From: JAWPMT01 sp965267435 | Lineage (GTDB): Bacteria > Bacteroidota > Bacteroidia > Cytophagales > Cyclobacteriaceae | Direction of reading: 5' to 3' | Assembly: GCA_965267435.1 (NCBI GenBank) | Contig: OZ253960.1 | Coordinates: 3,534,001 to 3,598,000, forward strand | DNA: 64,000 nucleotides | In this document: positions 18,174-26,638 of the stretch, piece after piece | Position numbering within the stretch: the first letter of the stretch is position 1 | Layout of the letters: the number at the start of each line of letters is the position of its first letter | Made by a program: the position numbers and the translations under genes | The notes under the pieces: model-generated | What the model saw: only the letters and a program-made list of their open reading frames with translations | What the model was told of the DNA's origin: nothing | Databases searched by the model: none

Positions 18174-19073
18174 TTAGTTTATGTCGATCTCCCAAACTGA
18201 AACAGTTCGGTCGTCACTGCATGATGCAACGATCGAATCTGTCATCCATTGTAACTTATTGACGGATGTACCGTGTCCCGCATGGCGGGCTTTGTCTATC
18301 ACCTTTAGGAGTTTGAAAGTTTCGTAGTCCCAGACCTTCACCGACTTATCCATGCTACAAGTTACGAAATAATGGCCATTGGGACTGAAATCAATGTGGT
18401 TGATGGCGTACATGTGAGCAACAATGGATTGGTGGAGCGTGTAGTCTTCGACGTTCCAGATCTTCAGGTGAGCATCCCGGCTTCCACTTATCAAATATTT
18501 CCCATCAGGGCACATCGCCAAGGCAAAAACGGAGTTTTGATGCGCATCGAGTTCAAACCTGACACGGAAATCATCTTTGCCAATGACCTTTATGCTATTA
18601 TCGCTGCATCCGACAGCTACTTCTTCTCTCCCTGGCACTTCAGCGATGCATCGAGCACTTTTATCGCTGATAGGGCCCTGATGTACGTACCTCATACCCT
18701 GATCCACAACCAACAACTCACCGCTTCCAGTGACACACCAGTATTTGTCATCAATGACCTTGATATCAAAAAAGGCGGCCTTGTTTTTCATTTCCAATGT
18801 GGAGATCTCCTGTTGCTCGTCGACGTCGATGATGTGGAGGCCATTGAAATTCTCGCCTACGATCAGTTTGCCACCACTAAAGGTCATGGCGTACACGGAA
18901 GATTGCAGCTTGGCAATAACTTGTCCTTTGTCCTGGTCACCAAGGTCCCAGCGGACGATCATCCCATCCGCTCCTGCAGACAGAATTTCGCGATCATTGA
19001 TTTGTACAATTGTGAACAAGGAATCCTTGTGACCCGTAAGTGTCTGAGCTTTTCGTACTTCGACCTTTGGCAT
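18174..19073 (-). CDS. WD40-repeat protein, single seven-bladed propeller
   Basis: 299 residues made almost wholly of WD40 repeats: LTGHKDSLFTIVQINDREILSAGADGMIVRWDL, EVAVGCSDNSIKVI, LISGSRDAHLKIWNVEDY, FVTCSMDKSVKVWDYE, VASCSDDRTVSVWEIDIN. About seven blades. No signal peptide, so it should be cytoplasmic, acting as a protein-interaction scaffold. First gene of a unit with the DivIVA-like protein and folB. It could assist the DivIVA protein, but that is inference from position. Confidence 0.85.
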   Translation of the reverse strand: MPKVEVRKAQTLTGHKDSLFTIVQINDREILSAGADGMIVRWDLGDQDKGQVIAKLQSSVYAMTFSGGKLIVGENFNGLHIIDVDEQQEISTLEMKNKAAFFDIKVIDDKYWCVTGSGELLVVDQGMRYVHQGPISDKSARCIAEVPGREEVAVGCSDNSIKVIGKDDFRVRFELDAHQNSVFALAMCPDGKYLISGSRDAHLKIWNVEDYTLHQSIVAHMYAINHIDFSPNGHYFVTCSMDKSVKVWDYETFKLLKVIDKARHAGHGTSVNKLQWMTDSIVASCSDDRTVSVWEIDIN

Positions 19074-19092
19074 CTCTTCCGTTAAAGAGGTA

Positions 19093-19100
19093 CAAAATTA
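19093..19100 (-). promoter_or_regulatory. -7 box upstream of the WD40-DivIVA-folB unit
   Basis: Exact TAATTTTG on the minus strand, 19 bp before the WD40 start. No convincing -33 TTG at 17-23 bp spacing was found. Confidence 0.35.
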
Positions 19101-19139
19101 TTACAATTGCTAATAAACGCGGCTGCCGTAAATTGACTT

Positions 19140-19745
19140 ATGCCCTTAATGCTCTCAAAGAGGATCGACGCTACTTCCGCTTATGCCATCTGGAAGATTT
19201 CGGAACCTCTGGATCAACTGGGCGACCTATATCCCCATCGTCCCGAACGCAGCTATCATCCCCACAAACTAGCGGAGTGGATAGCCACTCGCATCCTCAT
19301 CGAAAACCTGTGTATGCGGTTCGGAATTGACTTTCAGGGCATCCGCAAGGATGAGTACGGCAAGCCATTTTTGATCAACTCCACAGCGCAGATCTCCATC
19401 TCTCATTCCTTCCCTATCGCATCGGTCATGATAAACCTAAACGGTCCATGTGGTATAGATGTGGAGTGGCCACGCCAGCAAATGGTTAAGATCCAACACA
19501 AATTTTTGCATCAGACGGAGTATGTCTACGAAAACAATGAACTGGCGCTATGTGTGATATGGGCCGCTAAGGAAGCCATCTATAAGCGCTATGGTAAAAA
19601 GAATATCAGCTTCAAGGAACATATAAAAATACAACTACTGGAAAATGAAGTAGCGGCGGATCTGATCACGAAAGATGGCACCATCCACGTTCCTTTGGTA
19701 TTGGAGCAAGTAAAACAGTATTACCTCGTTTATTCCAGGCCCTGA
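19140..19745 (+). CDS. 4'-phosphopantetheinyl transferase, Sfp type
   Basis: 201 residues. Signatures are ISISHSFPIASVMI (residues about 82-95), GIDVEWP (Mg2+/CoA-binding Asp and Glu, about 103) and WAAKEAIYKRYG (the W-x-x-KEA motif, about 143). It transfers phosphopantetheine from CoA to carrier proteins. No NRPS or PKS gene is nearby, so it may serve the fatty-acid carrier or remote loci. The first ATG is used; a later Met (residue 4) is possible. Confidence 0.9.
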   Translation: MPLMLSKRIDATSAYAIWKISEPLDQLGDLYPHRPERSYHPHKLAEWIATRILIENLCMRFGIDFQGIRKDEYGKPFLINSTAQISISHSFPIASVMINLNGPCGIDVEWPRQQMVKIQHKFLHQTEYVYENNELALCVIWAAKEAIYKRYGKKNISFKEHIKIQLLENEVAADLITKDGTIHVPLVLEQVKQYYLVYSRP

Positions 19746-19903
19746 TTTTGCCTGTGGGAGAAAATACCCATTGAACGATTCATATCGGTCGATCATCGAA
19801 AATCAATAGTAGAAGAGTCCACTTTGATGCTTGTTTGCATAGTCTCCGTTATAAACAACGAGGACGATTTGCCCCAAGGCATACAACCCTAGCATTGACG
19901 ATT

Positions 19904-22351
19904 GTGAAGACTTTATTAAGATCACTTCTTATCTTCATTCTTATTTCCGGCCTGAAACTCCACGCCGTAGGTCAGGAGGTGATGACCATCAATCGCCTGC
20001 TGCAAAATGACGATCAAGCCGAAACAATCCTCTATGGTGTGACCGACGCCACAGTCACCACTCCGGACCCCGCCCACACACGCTTCCGTCCACTAACTGC
20101 CCTCCAACAATTGCCGTCAAAAAACAGCGGCAAAGCCTTGTGGCGAAAAATAGCCATTCAGTCTTCCGACATAACAGAATTTATCATTGACTTTGGCAAG
20201 CACGACTTCGTCGATGTTTTCATTTTCAACGAAGGCCGGGAGGTCGACCACCTGAAGACAGGCTACCTGATTCCTAGTGCAGAGCGTCAGGTCCAAAGCG
20301 ACAACATTGCCAGAATACAACTGGTTGAAAACGAAAATTATGACATTTATATCCGGACAGAGGGTGTCTTGAATGGACACAGTACGGAATTGACCTTCAA
20401 TACCCTGGACGGTTGGATGAAGGATCAGCAGCTGACAATAATGACGCAGGTGCCGTTCCTGGTATTTCTCCTTTGCGCCATCGGGTATACGCTGTTTACT
20501 TATTTCAAGCAGCGGATGAAAGCCTATTCCTGCTTTAGCATTTTGCTCCTGTCTACGATAGTGTTTTACACGTTCTCAACAGGTTTCCTAAGGGAGTTTG
20601 TACTCGATGGGCAGCCGACACTCGTACGATTCTTTCTCTGCAGTATTCTGGTGATGCCTTTTTGCTATTACCGAATGATAGAGCAGGTGACAACAGCCGC
20701 CAAAGTAGAACTCGAGTCGCAGGTACTGCTGAAGTGGACCGGTTACACGAACCTGGCATTTTTTGCCATTTGTTCCCTCGCGCTAATCAATCCCGACTCC
20801 TTTGGGATCGTCGCTAAGGTGGTGAGGTACGTCCTGATCGCCGATGCAGCAGTGGGTGCGGTGGTGATCGTCAATATTTACAACAAGAGAACGGTAGAAA
20901 TCAAGTACTTCTTCCTGGGTACCGTCATCATGGTAGCCGGGCTCTTACTGGGGACCTTGCTATGGCACACTCCCCTTGCGAGCAACCTGATCATAGCGCT
21001 CACCACAGTACTACATGTCCCCCTATCTGCCTACTCACTTGGCATCATTGGCAAGAGCCTACGCCAAAAAGCCCAAGGGCCTTATGTTGATGAACGACAA
21101 GAACATCAACAGATGATTGAGCGACAGAAACATGATCTGGCCACACAGATCGACGAGCTTTCGCAAAAACTTGGCGGCGCGATGCAGGAAGTAGAGCACA
21201 GCGAAAAAGTCAAAGAGGACTTCCTCTCGATCATGAGCCACGAGATACGGACCCCTCTCAATGCCATAGTGGGACTGACTCATTTAATCTCCAGGGAAGA
21301 GAATATCGGAGAAATCAAAAGAAACATTGGCACACTCGAAAGATCAGTGGATGCACTGCTGGGTCTCATCGATGACGTATTGGACTTCAACAGGATGTAT
21401 ACCGGTCAACTGCAATTAGACAGCATCGACTTCGACTTGCATGAGACGATCAAGAAAATAGCCAAGACCTACAAACTGTCTGCAGCTCAGAAGGACATCA
21501 GCTTTGAGTTCAACTTTGATCCCTTGATCCCCATACACGTAAGTGGGGATTCTTTCAGACTTACTCAGGTTCTGGACAACCTTCTAAGCAACGCCATCAA
21601 GTTCACAGATGAAGGTAATATCCGACTGACGGCCAAATACTGTAACAGGGAACAAGGTGAGAAGGTCAGGGTACGTTTTGAAATCGAGGACTCTGGCATC
21701 GGCATCGCCCCCGATGATCTGACGAAGATATTTGACCGATTCCATGAGGGGGACAACGACATCTCGCGTAAGTATGGGGAATCAGGTCTGGGGCTTTCAA
21801 TTGCCAAAGCACTCATCAGTATGATGGGCTCCGACTTCACGGTAAAGAGTCAGCAGGGCGGCGGATCAGTCATCTCCTTTGTGCTCGAGTTTGAGCGGTC
21901 AGGTCCCGAAGACAAGGCCAGCCGCCGCATGGAGCAGATCGATGAAGGCGTGCCTCAGGGTCTAAGGGTACTTGTGGTAGATGACAACGAGATGAACCGT
22001 ATGATCCTCAATCAATTCCTCAACAAGTGGGGTATTGACGCTGATGATGCCGAGAATGGCAAAGAGGCCTTCGAGAAGATCGTGAAGAATTCATACGACC
22101 TGGTTTTGCTGGATCTGCAAATGCCGATCATGGATGGCTATGAGCTCACAAAGCTCATCAGGAGCAACGACATGCTGCGCGATCTGCCTATCATCGCGAT
22201 TTCGGCAGACTCAATCTCCAATGTGTATGAGAAGGTAACGGCGGCCGGAATGAATGACTTCATCGTGAAACCTCTCAACCCCGCTGATCTCAAGCAAAAA
22301 ATTGTGGTCTACAGTCACAACCTGCAAATGCACAGCATCTACTCGAGGTGA
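19904..22351 (+). CDS. Hybrid sensor histidine kinase with 7TMR-DISM input and receiver domain
   Basis: About 815 residues from GTG 19904, which gives a signal peptide (MKTLLRSLLIFILISGLKLHAVGQ). An upstream in-frame TTG at 19835 would add 23 residues without a signal-like start, and there is no usable ATG. Domains: a periplasmic beta-sandwich resembling 7TMR-DISMED2 (about 50-170), seven predicted transmembrane helices (about 180-390), a coiled coil, HisKA with the phospho-acceptor His in SIMSHEIRTPLNAIVG (His at bases 21239-21241), HATPase_c (NLLSNAIKFTDEG, EDSGIGI, GLGLSIAKAL) and a receiver with phospho-acceptor Asp in LVLLDLQMP (22112-22114). Its target regulator is not in the window. 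The last 13 bp overlap the convergent SirB1-like gene. Confidence 0.9.
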   Translation: MKTLLRSLLIFILISGLKLHAVGQEVMTINRLLQNDDQAETILYGVTDATVTTPDPAHTRFRPLTALQQLPSKNSGKALWRKIAIQSSDITEFIIDFGKHDFVDVFIFNEGREVDHLKTGYLIPSAERQVQSDNIARIQLVENENYDIYIRTEGVLNGHSTELTFNTLDGWMKDQQLTIMTQVPFLVFLLCAIGYTLFTYFKQRMKAYSCFSILLLSTIVFYTFSTGFLREFVLDGQPTLVRFFLCSILVMPFCYYRMIEQVTTAAKVELESQVLLKWTGYTNLAFFAICSLALINPDSFGIVAKVVRYVLIADAAVGAVVIVNIYNKRTVEIKYFFLGTVIMVAGLLLGTLLWHTPLASNLIIALTTVLHVPLSAYSLGIIGKSLRQKAQGPYVDERQEHQQMIERQKHDLATQIDELSQKLGGAMQEVEHSEKVKEDFLSIMSHEIRTPLNAIVGLTHLISREENIGEIKRNIGTLERSVDALLGLIDDVLDFNRMYTGQLQLDSIDFDLHETIKKIAKTYKLSAAQKDISFEFNFDPLIPIHVSGDSFRLTQVLDNLLSNAIKFTDEGNIRLTAKYCNREQGEKVRVRFEIEDSGIGIAPDDLTKIFDRFHEGDNDISRKYGESGLGLSIAKALISMMGSDFTVKSQQGGGSVISFVLEFERSGPEDKASRRMEQIDEGVPQGLRVLVVDDNEMNRMILNQFLNKWGIDADDAENGKEAFEKIVKNSYDLVLLDLQMPIMDGYELTKLIRSNDMLRDLPIIAISADSISNVYEKVTAAGMNDFIVKPLNPADLKQKIVVYSHNLQMHSIYSR

Positions 22352-23184
22352 GATTCGCCCAAAGCGAGCAATAGGCTTTTTACCTCGTCGCTTTTCTGAT
22401 ATTCCCCTAGTTTCTCAAACGATACTACCAGATTTCGCAGAAATCGCACCGCAATTTCCTGGTGTGAACAAGGCTGAAAATACGCATCCTTCAATGGCAG
22501 CTGCAGATGCTCAATGTAGTTGACTATGTCGTCTCTCGAAAAAATGAGCCCCCTATTGAACGTATTGATGTAAAACTGTACCTGATCACTCTTATAAGTA
22601 AGAATGAAGAGGTTGGGTAAGTTCACACCGTAGATTGGCAAGCCGAGCTTCTGCCCAATAAGTAAATAGATGGCACTCAATGATATCGGGTTGCCACGCT
22701 TGCTCTCCAGTACCGAATTGATCATGGAGTTGGCGGGTGAATGAAAGTTCTTGGTGTTGGCTCGAAACTTGAACCTGTCGAATAAGACGCTGTTGATGAT
22801 CTTAACCTGATCAAATGGCGACAGGCCATCTTTCAACTCACGCCACGTCTCTATGTACAGTTGCTCCAGCTGTTGGGATAAGTCTTGATAATCAAGGTCC
22901 GGGTATTGATAGGTGCTGATAAGCCAAAGTACTTCCAGGAGGTCTTCCTGATCACCCTCACTCCATGCAGAGAGCCGCTCCTGCAGTAGCTCAAATTGTA
23001 GTAGGTGGATAAGATCTTCCAGTCTTCGCTGCAGTGTAGGATTGAAGTTGGTCTCCCACTCCTGCTCGAGGAACGGGATGATCCCCGTGCCTTGCGACCT
23101 GATCTTGTCCTCCACATGCGATACCACTTCCGCATCCTCATCATCCAATAGCACCACCAGCGCCTTGAGCTCCGATTCCTTCAT
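22339..23184 (-). CDS. SirB1/transglutaminase-like-core protein
   Basis: 281 residues. Helical HEAT-like N-terminal half, then the Transglut_core2/SirB1 signature: NSMINSVLESKRGNPISLSAIYLLIGQKLGLPIYGVNLPNLFILTY (two runs around residue 165). The classical transglutaminase Cys is absent, as usual in this family. Function is unknown. In other bacteria it is often near prmC/prfA, not here. Last gene of the amidase-MlaD-carboxylase unit, 4 bp after the carboxylase. Confidence 0.85.
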   Translation of the reverse strand: MKESELKALVVLLDDEDAEVVSHVEDKIRSQGTGIIPFLEQEWETNFNPTLQRRLEDLIHLLQFELLQERLSAWSEGDQEDLLEVLWLISTYQYPDLDYQDLSQQLEQLYIETWRELKDGLSPFDQVKIINSVLFDRFKFRANTKNFHSPANSMINSVLESKRGNPISLSAIYLLIGQKLGLPIYGVNLPNLFILTYKSDQVQFYINTFNRGLIFSRDDIVNYIEHLQLPLKDAYFQPCSHQEIAVRFLRNLVVSFEKLGEYQKSDEVKSLLLALGESHLE

Positions 23185-23188
23185 TCAA

Positions 23189-24829
23189 TCACGTTTGAAT
23201 TACTCCTACATTAAATGGCCTGTCAGGTGGTGACTGATTGGCCGCCTTGATACCCTCAGATATGACCCGGCGCGTCTCCAATGGGTCTATGATGCCGTCG
23301 ACCCAAAGGCGCGACGCAGCGTAATAAGGACTGATCTTCTCGTCGTACGAAGACTTGATCTTGTCCAGCATCTTTTCTTTCTCCTCCTCGCTGATCTTTT
23401 CCCCCTTGGCCTCCAACCCCGCCAACTTTATCTGCAGCAACGTCTTTGCTGCCGAGTTGCCACTCATAACAGCAATCTCAGCGGTAGGCCATGCATATAT
23501 CAACCGTGGATCATAAGCCTTGCCACACATGGCGTAATTACCCGCACCGTAGGAGCTTCCAAGGACAAAACTAAATTTGGGCACCACAGAGTTAGCAACA
23601 GCGTTGACCATCTTGGCGCCGTCCTTAATGATGCCACCGTGCTCCGAGCGGCTACCTACCATGAAACCATTGACGTCGTGCAGGAAGATCAGAGGTATCT
23701 TCCGCTGGTTGCAGTTCATAATGAACCGGGCAGCTTTATCGGCGGAGTCCGAGTAGATCACGCCACCCATTTGCATCTCCTTGCCGCCACCGGATTTTTT
23801 GGCCTGAACAACCTTTCGCTGGTTGGCAACGATCCCTACCGCCCATCCGTCCACTCTCCCAAGACCACAGACAAGGGTTTGGCCGTAATCTTTCTTATAC
23901 TCATCGAATTCCGATCCATCTACCAGTCGATAGATGATGTCAAGCATGTCGTATTGCTGTGAGCGATTGGGCGGAAACAGGCCATAGATCTCGTTCTCAT
24001 CCTTCGCCGGTGCCTGTGGTGCCTTCCGATCAAATCCAGCATCTTCTGGAGCACCGATCTTGTCGAAGATCCGTTTTATGGCGTCCAGGCAGGCCTCATC
24101 CGTCTCGTACTTGTTGTCGGTCACTCCTGAGATCTCACAGTGGGTCGTCGCACCTCCCAACGTCTCATTGTCGATCATCTCCCCGACGGCCGCTTTCACC
24201 AGATAACTGCCCGCAAGGAAAATGCTTCCTGTCTTGTCTACGATCATGGCTTCGTCAGACATGATCGGCAGATAGGCCCCACCTGCAACGCAGCTACCCA
24301 TGATCGCTGCTACCTGCACAATTCCGTGAGAGGACATCCACGCATTATTTCTAAACTGACGACCAAAATGCTCCTTGTCGGGAAAGATCTCATCCTGCAT
24401 AGGCAGGAATACCCCCGCACTATCTACGAGATAGATGATGGGCAGGCGATTTTCCATGGCGACTTCCTGCGCCCTGAGGTTTTTCTTGGCTGTCATGGGA
24501 AACCATGCACCCGCCTTGACAGTGGCGTCATTGGCCACAATGACACACTGCCGACCGGACACATAGCCAATACCTGTCACTACTCCCGCCGACGGACATC
24601 CACCCTGCTCCTGGTACATGCCATGTGCGGCCAGGGCTCCGATCTCCAACAATTCTGTGCCTTCATCGATCAAATAAGCAATCCGCTCACGGGCCGTGAG
24701 CTTCCCCTTCTTGTGTTGAGAGGCGATCTTCTTCTCCCCGCCACCGGCACGGACCTTTTCCAGCTCATGATCAAGGCGTGAGATGAGTTGCTTGTTTTCG
24801 TCTTCGTTGCGATTGAAGTTGATATCCAT
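23189..24829 (-). CDS. Acyl-CoA carboxylase, carboxyltransferase beta subunit (methylcrotonyl/propionyl type)
   Basis: 546 residues with tandem carboxyltransferase domains. Landmarks are KLTARERIAYLIDEGTELLEI, PIIYLVDSAGVFLPMQDEIFPDKEHFGR (close to the methylcrotonyl-CoA carboxylase beta subunit), MGSCVAGGAYLPIMSDE, and the C-terminal IPLIFLHDVNGFMVG and GAGNYAMCGKAYDPRLIYAWPTAEIAVM. It transfers carboxylate from biotin to an acyl-CoA in leucine or odd-chain/propionate catabolism. The biotin-carboxylase alpha subunit is not in the window. 3-methylcrotonyl-CoA is the likelier substrate from the FPDKEHFGR segment, but this is inference. Confidence 0.9.
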   Translation of the reverse strand: MDINFNRNEDENKQLISRLDHELEKVRAGGGEKKIASQHKKGKLTARERIAYLIDEGTELLEIGALAAHGMYQEQGGCPSAGVVTGIGYVSGRQCVIVANDATVKAGAWFPMTAKKNLRAQEVAMENRLPIIYLVDSAGVFLPMQDEIFPDKEHFGRQFRNNAWMSSHGIVQVAAIMGSCVAGGAYLPIMSDEAMIVDKTGSIFLAGSYLVKAAVGEMIDNETLGGATTHCEISGVTDNKYETDEACLDAIKRIFDKIGAPEDAGFDRKAPQAPAKDENEIYGLFPPNRSQQYDMLDIIYRLVDGSEFDEYKKDYGQTLVCGLGRVDGWAVGIVANQRKVVQAKKSGGGKEMQMGGVIYSDSADKAARFIMNCNQRKIPLIFLHDVNGFMVGSRSEHGGIIKDGAKMVNAVANSVVPKFSFVLGSSYGAGNYAMCGKAYDPRLIYAWPTAEIAVMSGNSAAKTLLQIKLAGLEAKGEKISEEEKEKMLDKIKSSYDEKISPYYAASRLWVDGIIDPLETRRVISEGIKAANQSPPDRPFNVGVIQT

Positions 24830-24848
24830 TGGATGCCCTACCCCCTCA

Positions 24849-25766
24849 TTAGTCGTTGGAGACGCCCTTCAGCTTCTTGTTCTTTCGTCCCAGCGGCTTC
24901 AGGAAGTCTTTGGGGTAATTGTTGAAATGATTGACAAGGCTATCCATGTCAACCAGCAGGATGTTGAGGCTGTTGTACAGTGAGTCGTCCTTGAGGAATT
25001 TGCCAACCGTTCCCTCGCCGGCATTGAGACCTTCCACCAGTGCACTAAGCTGCGCGGTCAGGCGCTGGATCTCTTCGAGTGTGCCGACGGCTTCAGTGTT
25101 GAGAGAACCTACCAGCGTGTCGGCACCAGCGAGCAATGGCTCCAACTGGTCTACCCTGTCGTTGATGTTTTGGATGAGGATCGTGCTCTCATCCATCGTC
25201 CCCTTCGTAGCATTGAGGGTAGCATCTACGATCATGAGCGTCGTGTCGACTTTGGATACAGTATGTTTGAGTTGGTCACCTATTCCCTGGAATTCCTCCA
25301 GTAATGCGTCCAACTTGTTCATCACAATATTGAGATTATTAGCAACGGGCCGCGCGCTTTCGAGGATCTCTTCCAACCCCTTGTCTACTCGTGAAGTAAT
25401 GGTGTCCCCTGAATTCATCGGCTTCGAGAGATCACCGGCAAATAAGATGATCGATGTCCCTCCCAGCAAGTCAGAAGTCAACTCAGCAACAGTACCCTCC
25501 CCCAGGATGATATTCTCACGTACGTCAAATTCTACTAGTACCTTGTTCGTCGCAGATTGCAATAAGTCAATCCTGGTGACCCGTCCCACAGGTACACCGT
25601 TGATCTTGACAAGATTGGAAGTAGCTAGACTGCCGACGTTGTTGTAGACGGCGAAATAATAGTTGTTTTTGGAAAGTACATCACTGCCTTTCAGGAAGTT
25701 GAATCCATAGTATAAGATGACACCCGATACGACTGCAATGATTCCAATGCGTACTTCTTTTGACAC
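24849..25766 (-). CDS. MlaD-family MCE-domain protein
   Basis: 305 residues. One N-terminal transmembrane anchor (VRIGIIAVVSGVILYYGFNFL) is followed by an MCE domain (about residues 35-120: YNNVGSLATSNLVKINGVPVGRVTRIDLL, ELTSDLLGGTSIILFAG) and a long coiled helical tail. MCE proteins form hexameric lipid-transfer tunnels across the periplasm. The permease (MlaE) and ATPase (MlaF) are not beside it. It follows the amidase by 8 bp. Confidence 0.9.
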   Translation of the reverse strand: MSKEVRIGIIAVVSGVILYYGFNFLKGSDVLSKNNYYFAVYNNVGSLATSNLVKINGVPVGRVTRIDLLQSATNKVLVEFDVRENIILGEGTVAELTSDLLGGTSIILFAGDLSKPMNSGDTITSRVDKGLEEILESARPVANNLNIVMNKLDALLEEFQGIGDQLKHTVSKVDTTLMIVDATLNATKGTMDESTILIQNINDRVDQLEPLLAGADTLVGSLNTEAVGTLEEIQRLTAQLSALVEGLNAGEGTVGKFLKDDSLYNSLNILLVDMDSLVNHFNNYPKDFLKPLGRKNKKLKGVSND

Positions 25767-25774
25767 TTAATGTC

Positions 25775-26554
25775 CTAATTTGATTCTACTTCTTTTTTGT
25801 AATCCCGGACTGCTCTGAAAATCCCTGACGCAATATAGCGTTGTTTCAGATCATCATTAAGGTCAAGCTCCTCTTTTGAATTGCTCAAATAGCCCGTTTC
25901 GACGAGCACACTAGGCATGGTAGTATTGAAGAGTACGTAGAAGCCCGCGGACTTCACACCCCGGCTCTTACGGCCGGCACGAGTACCGAGTTGTCGTTCT
26001 ATGCTCTCTGCCAGGTGCACGCTGCTCTCCTGATAGGCGCTCTGCTGGAGCGTCAGGAAAATGTACGATTCCGGGGAATTAGGATCAAATCCCTCGTAGT
26101 TTTCTTCATAGTCCTCCTCCTGCAGGATGACCGCATTTTCCCGTCGGGCCACCTCAAAATTCTCATCGGTCTTATGCAAGCCCATGACGTAGGTCTCCGT
26201 ACCATACACCCGGGGATTACTTATCCAATTACAGTGAACGGAAATAAAGAGATCTGCAGCATTGCGATTGGCAAAATTGGAGCGCTCGTGAAGGCTGGGG
26301 AAGCTGTCGTCATCTCGGGTGTACAATACCTTGACTCCCTCCATATTTTCTTCGATGATGCGGCCAAGGTGCTTGGAGATGGCTAGTGCAATATCCTTCT
26401 CTCTGGACATGCTCCCACTGGTGCCAGGATCCCTGCCGCCATGACCTGGATCGAGTACGATAGTAGAGATAATTGTGCTGGGCTTCTCGGTGGTTGTAAA
26501 CGAGGCAAGAAGCAGCACGAAGGAAAACAACATCAGTATCGCAATATTCCTCAC
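25775..26554 (-). CDS. N-acetylmuramoyl-L-alanine amidase (Amidase_3)
   Basis: 259 residues. Signal peptide-like N-terminus (MRNIAILMLFSFVLLLASF). The Amidase_3 zinc site is visible in IVLDPGHGGRDPGTSG (first His), SREKDIALAISKHL, DLFISVHCNW (second His) and PSVLVETGYLSN (catalytic Glu). It cleaves the stem peptide from MurNAc in the periplasm, as in cell separation. First gene of the operon with mlaD, the carboxylase and the SirB1-like gene; the shared operon suggests envelope work but the carboxylase does not fit that theme. Confidence 0.93.
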   Translation of the reverse strand: MRNIAILMLFSFVLLLASFTTTEKPSTIISTIVLDPGHGGRDPGTSGSMSREKDIALAISKHLGRIIEENMEGVKVLYTRDDDSFPSLHERSNFANRNAADLFISVHCNWISNPRVYGTETYVMGLHKTDENFEVARRENAVILQEEDYEENYEGFDPNSPESYIFLTLQQSAYQESSVHLAESIERQLGTRAGRKSRGVKSAGFYVLFNTTMPSVLVETGYLSNSKEELDLNDDLKQRYIASGIFRAVRDYKKEVESN

Positions 26555-26612
26555 TTTACCCTAGTTGTATAGTAAAATGCGATAGTTTTACACAAAATTG
26601 TACAATTTTCCC

Positions 26613-26620
26613 CAAAATTA
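26613..26620 (-). promoter_or_regulatory. -7 box for the amidase operon
   Basis: Exact TAATTTTG on the minus strand, 58 bp before the amidase ATG. No clear -33 element. Confidence 0.3.
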
Positions 26621-26625
26621 AAATC

Positions 26626-26638
26626 GGAGGACTGCTTG
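26626..26638 (+). promoter_or_regulatory. Shine-Dalgarno site deciding a TTG start of lptD
   Basis: GGAGG at 26626-26630 lies 5 nt before TTG 26636-26638. A strong Shine-Dalgarno is uncommon in Bacteroidota and here it supports a non-ATG start. Confidence 0.6.
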
